Below, piece after piece: positions 43,374 through 53,642 of a DNA stretch of 64,000 nucleotides. Source of the DNA: Chondrus crispus (taxonomy: Eukaryota; Rhodophyta; Florideophyceae; Gigartinales; Gigartinaceae); NCBI RefSeq assembly GCF_000350225.1, contig NW_005178653.1, positions 124,001-188,000 on the forward strand, given 5' to 3'. Within the stretch, counting starts at the first letter, position 1. Each line of letters starts with the position of its first letter. The position numbers and the translations under genes are program-made. The notes beneath the pieces were generated by a model. That model made no database searches, was not told the origin of the DNA, and worked only from the letters and a program-made list of their open reading frames with translations.

Positions 43374-43744
43374 TACAGGGGGGTCGCTCAATAGTGCCTA
43401 CTTTAGTAGTGCCTCCCTCTATATAGTGCTATGGCTCCCCCTCTGGCACAGGTTATCATAAGCCCATACGTGTATCATCTGGCATGGTTCAGTTTTACGA
43501 TATGGAGGTGCGACGGCTGGAAAATATGGCGACGAGTACAGTATCCTTGGGTACTCCATACTCAAAGGATTGAAGTTGTACATTTTTAGTTGTGTTCTAC
43601 AGGCTTTTGTGCTTTGCGTGTGCTTTGTTCCCAAATATATGTACAGTATACTGTATCAGCCTCCTTTATATAGTGCCATCCCTCCAATAGTGCCATATCT
43701 AGAGGTATGTCACGCTATAGCACTATATCGTAGGAGGCACTGTA
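43374..43744 (+). mobile_element. Cluster of pogo/Tigger-like inverted-repeat remnants
   Basis: The right end reads GCACTATATCGTAGGAGGCACTG followed by TA (43743-43744). Its inverse, TAGTGCCTCC...ATATAGTGC, begins near 43407, giving an element of about 336 bp. A second left-end type, TA-CAGGGGGGTCGCTCAATAGTGC, starts at 43374 and resembles the element at 45135. TA flanks and CAG...CTG ends are typical of the Tc1/mariner-pogo group. No transposase. Confidence 0.65.
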
Positions 43745-43746
43745 CA

Positions 43747-45134
43747 TCTTTCCAATAACAACGATGCAAAGCCGTGCGTGCCTGCTCTTCGTTGAGCGAG
43801 AAAAATCCGATTGCCTCTGCCGGTATGTCTTCAACAACAAGAGCCTCCGAAGGGCCACACACACTACCCAACCTGTCAGCTTCTACAGTATTTCCGCCTC
43901 GTCAATTTATACGTTTTCGATGGGCAAGGGTATCTCTCATGGCTAACCTTCTAACGTGAGTATTGAAAGCTCCAGAGTATCTCTGTTTTAACTGGTTAGT
44001 TGCATGCCCATGACTACAAGGCTCCACCGCACGACTATATTTATTATATTAGTTGTATATACTGTATACTTGGTTGGAGACGTTCCTACCCGTCCTTAAA
44101 TCCTCGCGATCTCTACGGTAGCGTATTGTGTACTACGTTCCAACACCCTTCACTCATGCTCCGTCAGACTCTTCTTAATTGTGATTTATTCACTGGCCAT
44201 TTTTGTTAAATGGGCTTGCCAGGTATTGGTCTGTGATAATTAATCGTCAATCAACATCGATAGTGCAAAAGGGAGGCAAAGCTTACCTGGGAAAACACGT
44301 CACTCTGAACGTTTTATGCACCTCGCAACTAAAAATATAAAATACAGCAGTGATCTCTACTTGAAAGTGGTGCCCCAAAACATTCACAGTAGATACCTCA
44401 AGCTTCTGCTTGCTCCCTTCAGAACAAATTCCAATCTACATATCTTCTGGCGTGCATGGCATGTGCGAGGCCGTAGTACGCATGTTTCCGAAGTACCGTA
44501 GCTACGAGAGAATAAAAGTATATATTCGCTCTGGTAAACTGCTGCGGAGCGTAGCCTACGGTACCCTTAAGGGTGCTGTACTCTGCATGCACTGGTTTTC
44601 GCGATACATTATTATGAAGATGGCGAGTGGCGTTTTAAAATTAAAAATCACAGCTCGGTTGTAGCATAAATACTGCACAGAATACCATAGCTTCAAAACG
44701 ACGTCATAGCACCCTACCAAGGTATCGCTCATCTCGGCAATGCCAAATAAAGCATTTCCATGCACGTTCTGCAAGCAATCCACGCGTCGGTGAAACAATG
44801 TGAAATTAGGACTAGACTATTGGGGACGCTGGAAATCCCTTTTCTTGAAGTCACCTATTCTCGGGATTTGATATACAAACTGTACTGCAGGTTCTTTTTC
44901 CGAGCATTTCCGCTTGGATTTTAAGTCTCAAACGTTGAAGGAAACTGAGACGTGTTGAAATGTACGAACTCGTTACAGTATCTCTTGTGTCCGTTCTGCT
45001 CCGGACTCTCATAACGAACCACTCTGGGTATATTCCTTTTCCAGATTTCATAAAAATTGAATAGAATATTTATTCGACTACATCTTTCTCGCTCTTTCAC
45101 CATTCGATAGAGAAAACTAGAAACATTTCATGTA
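43747..45134 (+). other. No recognised gene
   Basis: AT-rich, with TACAGTA/TACTGTA near 43885, 44054 and 44977 and a GGTACCCTTAAGGGTG palindrome at 44560-44575. Confidence 0.35.
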
Positions 45135-45647
45135 CAGGGGGGGGTCGCGATATAGTGCTACCCTGTGTCAGTGGGCCGAAAACGGCACTATATCGAAACA
45201 GGCACTGTAAGATAATGAGATTTACGGCCTTTTTTGCAGTCACTCCCTTGCGCATCACTGCTCAGAAAGACCGCTCGCAGGACGCCATCACTCATACTTT
45301 GCATCTTCACTACAGACAAGTCTAATCAAGCATTTCTGTTATTAGTAGCTGCCGAGCCGTCGCATTGACTCCCTCCTTTTTCGCAGCCATAAATGCCAGC
45401 CTACACTTTTGCAGATGTCCAATTGCATCATCGACCCTGCCTTTTTCCGCCATAGTCTCTATTTTAGTAAGCAACTGCATAATATCTTTCCGCGGCGGCA
45501 GCGGCTCTCGGGCAGTACGTCCATCCAACTGCCTTGCCTCTCTGGAGACCCTTCGTTTTTGGCTCAAAATTCGTGCCACCCCTACAAGGGTAGCACTATA
45601 TCGGAGCTGGCACTAACAAAGATGGCACTATATCGCGACCCCCCCTG
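45135..45647 (+). mobile_element. Pogo/Tigger-like non-autonomous DNA transposon with TA target duplication
   Basis: The left end CAGGGGGGGGTCGCGATATAGTGC is mirrored by GCACTATATCGCGACCCCCCCTG at the right end, and both are flanked by TA (45133-45134, 45648-45649). Sub-terminal copies of the CGATATAGTGC motif occur inside each end. The 513-bp interior has a minus-strand 85-codon frame (45579-45322), basic and helical-looking (RKDIMQLLTKIETMAEKG), without a DDE motif; it may be a transposase fragment. CAG ends and TA duplication point to the Tc1/mariner-pogo group. Confidence 0.82.
45322..45579 (-). CDS. Small basic ORF inside the pogo-like element
   Basis: 85 codons, intact, N-terminus rich in Arg/Lys, C-terminal half predicted helical by eye. 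Not recognised. Its placement wholly between the inverted ends suggests a remnant of the parent transposon's protein or a captured fragment. No catalytic motif is visible. Confidence 0.35.
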   Translation of the reverse strand: MARILSQKRRVSREARQLDGRTAREPLPPRKDIMQLLTKIETMAEKGRVDDAIGHLQKCRLAFMAAKKEGVNATARQLLITEMLD

Positions 45648-48254
45648 TACTGTACCTTACCTTAATGCTTAGTTTCCTTCGATAGTGGGATATGGCATGT
45701 TCCAAATTCCAGGTTTTCGCGTCCGAATACACTGGTGTATGTTGGTGGAGCTCTAAGGTGTGGTACTTTCATCATCGCATCATTTGCATCGCAGAATTGA
45801 GCCACGCTCAGTATATATAAGTAGTAGGGATATGGCGAGGTCCTTCTCTTCCGGTATCAGCTTGTCTAGACGAAAACGATGGAGGCGTTGATGACTGGCT
45901 TTCGGCCGCGAGGCTTGAATTCAGTTGACGATGGTTGAGCGAGTATGTTTTTAATTGGTGACTGAAAGATCTGATGCTACGACGAGGGACAAAAGCGTGG
46001 CGAATGCGCCGCTCACGAGAAGGAGTTCGTACAGTTGTATAGTGTCGGACCGGGCTAAGTGAAAAGATATAATTTTGGGGTCACTGAGAGATAGCAACTT
46101 CGTGTAAAATTTTCGGGATCTCTGAGAGATAGCAACTTCGTGTAAAAACTCTGAGGGGTGTGTGGCGATTTTTATGGCATTTGCGGAATGGTTTGATTCG
46201 GCGATTGAGGTTGTTTTGAAAATGCCGCCTTATTTTTTGTCGTCCTTGCGAGAGTACACAGGAAAAAAGGAAAACGAGCACGGACATTAGATTCAGCAGA
46301 TGTTTTTATGCATTTATCTACACGGGGTCGCAAAATTTTTGCATCTTAGAGTTGCAGTCCTGTGCTACTACGCCTTGCGCGTTCAAGTAATGCTTTGTTG
46401 GTACTTTGCATGTCCCACCTCAATGCCACTGTCCCAAATTTTGAGCACCCCTTTCAGCAGGAGCGCCTTCAACGTCTTTCAGTCTCATGATCAGTACACG
46501 TTTGACATGTGGCCCAGAGAATTGCCCTGCCCTACTGTGCATCTCTAGGACAACGCTGCCCTTCCACCCCTTGGTTGGAAATTCGTCCCTCTTGCATTTG
46601 GCACTCTTGGCGCCCCAAGCGCCCGCTCCACATCCGTACTTGACTCTCTTGCTCGTCAGATCGCGACTCGCACTGGCACTTTATTTGGAACTGCCAAGTC
46701 CCGTCTCTCCCAGCGCCTTAGCTACACGATATGGTCCAGCGTAGCCTCGGCTACCATCGCCCGTATGCCTTATCACGGCTCGGCCCTGTCATGTCCCACA
46801 CAAATGTGACTCTTAAACGCCCGTCCTGTGGTATAGCATCGGCTCCCCCTGAAAGTTAGGAAAAATAAAGTCATTCGCATCTCTAGCGAAAGGAGTAATC
46901 TGTGATTACGAAATTTAAGATAGTAATTACCTAAATTGTATGCCAATTAATGTGTTTTATCTGGACTAGCCAAGTCTCGCGTCAAGTGGAGGCCAATCGG
47001 CACCGCGCCGCGCTGTGGTGACTCAGTCAGTGTCCACCACCTGAAACAATATCACTGTTTCTCCTGCACCCAGCTCGCCCGCACTAAAACCCATAACATT
47101 TGTTGTGCATGGCGAGCGCACAGCAAAGAAATTCCTGCAAGCGCGGTTGCCTGATTCTTTCTATCCGGAACTGCCACTGAGAATACTAGAACGCAACTCC
47201 ACCGAACGGTGTTTGTGTGGCAGAACAACTGGGTCCTTTAAGCTGGAACAAGCTGGTGGTGAGATAGCCTAGCAGTGGGAAACTTTGCAATGCAGAAGCC
47301 AGCCGCGACTCGTTCGAGCAAACATGGGTTTACTTCCGAGTTGGTTGACAACGGCAGGTGCGACACCCGCCAAATCACTTCAACGTGTACAGAGAGCGCT
47401 TTTTTTCCTGAGTATGAATGACTCGATATAGTTTCAACCTCACAAGACTCTGAGGGTTAGTCAACTACCTGGTGATTGTCATCTTCGTCGTAGGAGCCTT
47501 TGCAGCAGACTACATACGTCGTATATTAGTCTGCTCTACTTTTGGAAAAGCGCTTTCGTTCTTCAGCCAATGTTTTCTAGAGCGGATGTTGGAATGCTTT
47601 TTGTTCTGTAAATAGATATCGCGCGGGTACCAGTTGCTCGCCTCAGCTGCCTCAGAACTCTTCTTCATCGACGAGCTGCACACAATGCAATGCTTTCACG
47701 CGCTCCTTCCTGGTCGTTAAGTGAGGTTCTCTCTTGACAAGGACAGAGAGCAACCACATCTCTCGACAATGTACTTTCCAGGAGACTGGTGTCCTTGTTT
47801 CCACCCATACCCATAAACTGCTTTGAAGTATAGAGAAATCCGAAACAGCAAGTTTCCGGAAACCGCTTCTTTGTAGCTTGCTTTCATATGACACGTGCGT
47901 TCGACACGTTCAGTAGCAGAAAATAGTTCGGTATCGAGTTACAGACAGTATGACATGATATCAAGAATCTAATCGACTCACAATGCGGTGGAACTATTTG
48001 TGTTTTGTAGAGTCTATCGCCCAAGACCCTAATATGCTACGCAGAGAGTTTTTACCAGCACAAACTAGTATTATTGGGTAGCGAATAGACGGAAGGTGCT
48101 TGCGTCTGCCAATAAAATTTTCGTATCGTTTAATGCGATCGCAAGGCATGTGTTCAGAAGAATAATCCGGAAAGATGCATTGTCTGCAAGAAGTAGGTCG
48201 ATCGTATCAGAGATCTCGGTTCATTTAAGAATCATTACATGATTCACACGGCAA
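45648..48254 (+). other. Intergenic region without recognised genes
   Basis: Includes a two-unit tandem repeat at 46083-46160. The 80-codon minus frame at 47652-47894 has no family feature. Confidence 0.35.
46083..46160 (+). repeat. Two tandem 39-bp repeats
   Basis: GAGAGATAGCAACTTCGTGT recurs 39 bp apart, near 46087 and 46126. Confidence 0.85.
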
Positions 48255-49502
48255 CGCTCGCTGCTTCTAGGGTAATGCCACGGATACAAAATAACGTGGA
48301 TACGTTGTGCAGAGAAAGTCCACATACTGTACAGACAATCAACATACAAGAACTTGCTCGTGTCTGGATAATGGAACAGTATTTACTGTATGGAGATCCA
48401 ATTGTCATTGGCCCTGTGTCACATTCGCACATGCTGAGCATCTGTGCTTCGCCCAGTTGGGAAAAATCCAACCCCCTTCAACGGGTTTTGCTGCTCTACT
48501 GCTGAGACTCCTTGCATGTCAAGCAAGCCGGTGTTTTGAACCTCTCTCAAATATAGAGCAAGTAGATATGTGAAAGGCGTTGCATATCCATCTGCGTTCC
48601 TGCGTATTTCACAATTTGCTAAATGAACATTGCTTGGTAGTTTCATTTGACCATTTCTCTGTGGTACCGGTCAAGTGACGGAGGACATCAACAGTATAAT
48701 GTATTGAGTATTGGAAGGTAAAACATCCGACCTGCAACCTTTGTGTGCAAAGGACCGATTGGTAGACAGTGCTGTAGATGGTACGGTGAGCTGGAGAGCT
48801 TGCTAGTAACTGCTCATGAACTTTCCACTGTCGTGGTGCAGTGTTAGAAAATGTTGAGGGGACAATTTTACATCTCAACCCTTCCTCTCTAGTTCTAAGA
48901 CAGGATCAAGTAGTGCGTTAGAAGTCTACTGTAGTGACACGCAAGGTAGAGTAGTTTCGGTATAATCCAACCCATAGTCGATGACCCGTATTTAACATGG
49001 TACAGTATTGAATTCCTCAATTCAGAGGAATTGAGCTTGACTACGTCACACGATCTGGAACGGACTGAAACTACATCTGCACATGCAATGCACCATAATA
49101 ACGGTTCCCGTGTGGCAACTCTAACAAAGTAAAATACAGAACTTCAACAGAAATTGGGACAAGGCGCATGTCACATGAATTTTCAATTAATTGTCAGGAA
49201 CAAGAACCTGCCTGCAAATTCTCTAACTAGCTCTCCTGCATACACACAACACTTCAAGTATTGCTTTAAGACTTGCTTTCGGTTGAACAACGATAATCAT
49301 ATGACTATGGAAAAAATCACTTTTTGGACACAGCAATTTGAGGCCTGCTTCCCCAGTGAAGTATACAAACTGTGCGGTTGGAGCTGATGAAAGGGAATCT
49401 GGTACGTCGCTCCAAGAAAAAAAATGCAAGCTGACTGCACAAGCATGGAAAGGGAGGAATAGAAAACTAAGCACAGAAACCAAGGTGTTCTTCAAAACCG
49501 TG

Positions 49503-49508
49503 TTTATT
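49503..49508 (-). terminator. Poly(A) signal of peptide gene copy 2
   Basis: AATAAA on the minus strand, about 120 bp after the stop codon; identical position in the mirror copy. Confidence 0.5.
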
Positions 49509-49627
49509 GGTAGTAAGCAAAGCTGCTATTGCTTCATCGTTCCTTCATGATGAACTAGTAGGGCCCACATCACGGAGCGTCCAAACTTGAAGTCTACCAA
49601 ATCACTACTCTTCGAATCTGAGAGTTA

Positions 49628-49876
49628 TTACGGGCGGCAGACGCAGCGGAATCCGCGGCGGGTGCCTCCAGTGCGGCATGCCTGAACGCGGCAGATACCC
49701 TCGGGCTCAAAGTCGGGGCTCATGTCCCTGCACATGCGACTAGCGCGGCCTCTACCACCGCACGGGCCCCTGGTGATAACAGTGCCGGGATCGGAACGGA
49801 CGGAGTCGTCCATATCCATGGCGAGGACGGAAGAGGCGAACAGAAGAGCGAACAGGAAGGCGATAGCAGACTTCAT
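49628..49876 (-). CDS. Secreted Arg-rich six-cysteine peptide, copy 2 (left arm)
   Basis: 82 residues, identical in translation to the copy at 53269-53517. Signal peptide 1-19, short acidic stretch, then cysteines at 39, 49, 62, 67, 78 and 80 (spacing 9-12-4-10-1). The mature part has about ten arginines and ends in CVCRP. The protein would be exported and disulfide-bonded. The ATG (49876) lies 105 bp from a TATA box, with a CT-rich leader between; an AATAAA follows the stop. Function is unproven: defensin-like antimicrobial or signalling peptide is the best guess. It lies inside the inverted duplication, so its exact identity to copy 3 reflects recent duplication or gene conversion. Confidence 0.88.
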   Translation of the reverse strand: MKSAIAFLFALLFASSVLAMDMDDSVRSDPGTVITRGPCGGRGRASRMCRDMSPDFEPEGICRVQACRTGGTRRGFRCVCRP

Positions 49877-49980
49877 TTTTGGGAGATAGGGTGAGTGCAG
49901 AGAAGTTGAAGATGAGAGAAATGAGTGAGGAAGGTGGGTGGTGGGGTCAGCAAGAAGTAGCGCAGCAGTGGACGGGGGGC

Positions 49981-49988
49981 TTTATATA
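49981..49988 (-). promoter_or_regulatory. TATA box of peptide gene copy 2
   Basis: TATATAAA on the minus strand, 105 bp before the ATG, identical in the mirror copy. Confidence 0.65.
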
Positions 49989-50736
49989 CGCTTTTAAGTT
50001 GTTAAGATTGGGTAGCCAGAAAATAGGAGCTGTGATGGAACAGTTGCTTTTTCGACGGCATGCAACTAAAGCACGTAAATTGAGGTGCATAAGCTGTACA
50101 AGCAACTAACAAGGCTGTGATAGACCCGGTTTTAGCCAGCTGCTTCAACTGAAATCAGAATAACTGAACTGAGCTGATCACTAATTTCTCTCCAACTCTG
50201 CTAGTATACGTCGAGAAAGAAAATCACATCGCTCTACAGCCACGGAGCAGCCACTGATGAGGCATGGTTGCAGTATCCTTGTGGCAGATTATGATGAGAA
50301 CAATAGATGGGACTACCTCACAAATGAATTCTCACTCATGCAAAGCAATTTGCGTCGGGAGCACTCGCGGTCAATTGTGTCATGCGTGTAATGCATGCAG
50401 TTGGAGTGTGAGTCGGAGTTAGCTTGTGAGTTTACGATGTGCGGTGGAAGGCTTGTGGAACCGAAGAAGGATACTGATCAGGTACAGACAGACGTTGAGT
50501 TATGAGCATGGCAAGATGAAGGAGCAAAGCGTAACTGTACGATCAAACCACCAAGTACTTCATGGTTGAGAATGGAGTAGATGGGGCCTGCCGCGGTGCG
50601 GTTCTTATCGATGAAGAGAGGTCTATTTGCTGATTAAATGCATGCACACCTTCCTCCGATGATTTTGGCAGCGAAAATGCTCCAAACCAGCAATGCGCTG
50701 TTGGATATCTTTGGACTACTTACACTCGTAATGATG

Positions 50737-52409
50737 GATAGTAAACAATTTCTTCCTCCCTCGTAGACTTGATGCATCCGTTGCTCCCTGGTTTCAGGGA
50801 GGTCTGCGAAATTATTTATGTGCTATCGCTATCCGTAGAGATTCACTTTTGTTCCCTGGAATGTGAGAAAAAACATATCCACTTAGTTTTGTTGCGCTTG
50901 CTACGATGTGTTTGTCCTGCATGTTCCCTTTTTCATTGCACGCAAACTCTCAAGCTAGAACAAATAAAATCTCTCCTGGCGTCCCTTTCAGAGATAATTT
51001 CGTGTCTTTGACTGCTACCAGAGCGAAGCAACGGTCTGCCATGCGTCGCGTGCATTGCAGGAGCTTGTAACAGTAGTAGCCATTCTCGCGGAATTGCTAG
51101 AGTACCTCTTCTTGGACACGTGTGCATTGCTGTGGTGCAATCTTAAGGGCACAGCTCATCACTTTCGTTGTTGATGGCGGCGACCTAAACTGCCAGATAT
51201 GAAATTAGTTTTCGCATCTCGCTCCGGTCCACTACGGCTTTGTAGTCACCCCTGTGTCACTAGGAGGTTTGTTACTCTAACATTTGGTTTCGGCTGTTTG
51301 TTTGCCTTAATTGAAATTTGAGTCTTCTGCATATCCCTGAGGATTTTAGCGGGTGGAAAAGCCCGCGCGGCATCCTGAAACCACTCCATTATCTGCTAAT
51401 GCAGATACCATTGGCAACAATCGCATTGTGAGGGATGTGTGGGGAATAGTATTGTCATAGCTACAGTGCGAGCACATGTAGAAACCCGCATTCTTGTTGC
51501 GTAGACAAGGTGTACTATTACTTGGCGCTCTGACTGGTCCCAATCAAAAACCATCCGGTACGAGTTGCTCACGTATAAAGCTTCGCAGTGGGCTTCTCGT
51601 TTGACATATGTGTAGCCTTTCTCACAAGTTTTATTAAGTGAGGGCGGGTCTAGCTGCAACGCTGCTCTGTAACTTTATCTGTGTGCTCTACTTAATGATT
51701 CCGAATATATCCTTCAAAAGTAGCTTATTGTGAATCGTACGAAGAAGAATAAGAAGTCGAACAGCAGCGTCGGTCCCTGGACAGCTTGAAGAAGGGCCGT
51801 GCTGTAAATGAGGATAACAGGATCACTGTACTGTATAAATCAGTATAGTTGGACTTTCTGGACCAATCATGCTCCTGTCATTGCTGTGAGGATGAGACTA
51901 CGCTGTTTCTTTCATCTGTGCCGCTGGACGGTTCCCACAGTATTGCTTCTCAAGAGAAAAGAGTTTCACTTTCTTGTTCCTCCAATCCACTTGAGTATCT
52001 TCCGTCGCCGTGTGCTACACATTCGTCCAATTGCGTGAATTTCTTGAACCAGTGTCTACGAACACTTCTAAAAGCGTTAGATATAAACACAATCCATGTT
52101 AGCTTCTCAGCATGGCGAGTACATCCCCGTGGTCAAGGGTACGCCCCTATTACCACAGGTGCGTGTAACAGAACGTCAACCTGCCGTAATAGGTGTTAAC
52201 TATTATTTTCCATTCGCAATGAGCCACTATGGTGGCTGGCTTATACTTGACTTATGCACTGTAGGAGTCGTTCAATTGGCCCTAGCGCAAGTTCGGATGT
52301 GTAGTAGCTCGGGTCTGTTCTGCAAAAATATCTTTTCTCATTGCGTTGTCCATTTAAGTCGCAACAGCAAATAACCGTTTTATTAAGTGGACTAATATTT
52401 GTCGGGACG
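50737..52409. other. Unique spacer of the inverted duplication
   Basis: 1,673 bp between the arms. No ORF with family features and no repeat ends recognised. One TACTGTA near 51830. Confidence 0.6.
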
Positions 52410-53156
52410 CATCATCACGAGTGTAAGTAGTCCAAAGATATCCAACAGCGCATTGCTGGTTTGGAGCATTTTCGCTGCCAAAATCATCGGAGGAAGGTGT
52501 GCATGCATTTAATCAGCAAATAGACCTCTCTTCATCGATAAGAACCGCACCGCGGCAGGCCCCATCTACTCCATTCTCAACCATGAAGTACTTGGTGGTT
52601 TGATCGTACAGTTACGCTTTGCTCCTTCATCTTGCCATGCTCATAACTCAACGTCTGTCTGTACCTGATCAGTATCCTTCTTCGGTTCCACAAGCCTTCC
52701 ACCGCACATCGTAAACTCACAAGCTAACTCCGACTCACACTCCAACTGCATGCATTACACGCATGACACAATTGACCGCGAGTGCTCCCGACGCAAATTG
52801 CTTTGCATGAGTGAGAATTCATTTGTGAGGTAGTCCATCTATTGTTCTCATCATAATCTGCCACAAGGATACTGCAACCATGCCTCATCAGTGGCTGCTC
52901 CGTGGCTGTAGAGCGATGTGATTTTCTTTCTCGACGTATACTAGCAGAGTTGGAGAGAAATTAGTGATCAGCTCAGTTCAGTTATTCTGATTTCAGTTGA
53001 AGCAGCTGGCTAAAACCGGGTCTATCACAGCCTTGTTAGTTGCTTGTACAGCTTATGCACCTCAATTTACGTGCTTTAGTTGCATGCCGTCGAAAAAGCA
53101 ACTGTTCCATCACAGCTCCTATTTTCTGGCTACCCAATCTTAACAACTTAAAAGCG

Positions 53157-53164
53157 TATATAAA
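53157..53164 (+). promoter_or_regulatory. TATA box of peptide gene copy 3
   Basis: TATATAAA 105 bp before the ATG. The leader between (53165-53268) is nearly all C, T and A. Confidence 0.68.
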
Positions 53165-53268
53165 GCCCCCCGTCCACTGCTGCGCTACTTCTTGCTGACC
53201 CCACCACCCACCTTCCTCACTCATTTCTCTCATCTTCAACTTCTCTGCACTCACCCTATCTCCCAAAA

Positions 53269-53517
53269 ATGAAGTCTGCTATCGCCTTCCTGTTCGCTCT
53301 TCTGTTCGCCTCTTCCGTCCTCGCCATGGATATGGACGACTCCGTCCGTTCCGATCCCGGCACTGTTATCACCAGGGGCCCGTGCGGTGGTAGAGGCCGC
53401 GCTAGTCGCATGTGCAGGGACATGAGCCCCGACTTTGAGCCCGAGGGTATCTGCCGCGTTCAGGCATGCCGCACTGGAGGCACCCGCCGCGGATTCCGCT
53501 GCGTCTGCCGCCCGTAA
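53269..53517 (+). CDS. Secreted Arg-rich six-cysteine peptide, copy 3 (right arm)
   Basis: Same predicted protein as 49628-49876: 19-residue signal peptide, six cysteines at 39, 49, 62, 67, 78, 80, and strongly cationic mature part with a G-F-R-C-V-C-R end. TATA, CT-rich leader, ATG in a CCAAAAATGA context, stop TAA at 53515-53517 and AATAAA at 53637 all lie in the expected order, so this looks like a complete expressed gene. In both arms the gene is transcribed outward, away from the spacer. Two identical genes probably raise the dose of one peptide. Confidence 0.89.
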   Translation: MKSAIAFLFALLFASSVLAMDMDDSVRSDPGTVITRGPCGGRGRASRMCRDMSPDFEPEGICRVQACRTGGTRRGFRCVCRP

Positions 53518-53636
53518 TAACTCTCAGATTCGAAGAGTAGTGATTTGGTAGACTTCAAGTTTGGACGCTCCGTGATGTGGGCCCTACTAGTTCATCATGA
53601 AGGAACGATGAAGCAATAGCAGCTTTGCTTACTACC

Positions 53637-53642
53637 AATAAA
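53637..53642 (+). terminator. Poly(A) signal of peptide gene copy 3
   Basis: AATAAA 120 bp downstream of the stop codon. Confidence 0.5.

Larger units (their letters stand above)
48255..50736. repeat. Left arm of a 2.5 kb inverted duplication
   Basis: Inverse copy of 52410-54890; paired coordinates sum to 103145-103146 across the inner part. The inner roughly 2.2 kb looks almost identical, including two ORFs of identical translation. The outer roughly 220 bp (48255-48475) is clearly diverged, with several short insertions. It carries one six-cysteine peptide gene. Confidence 0.93.

Noticed and set aside
48244..48878. Several ORFs of 75-90 codons in the duplication arms
   Set aside because: Identity between arms reflects duplication; frames differ between arms at the outer end and no protein feature is visible.
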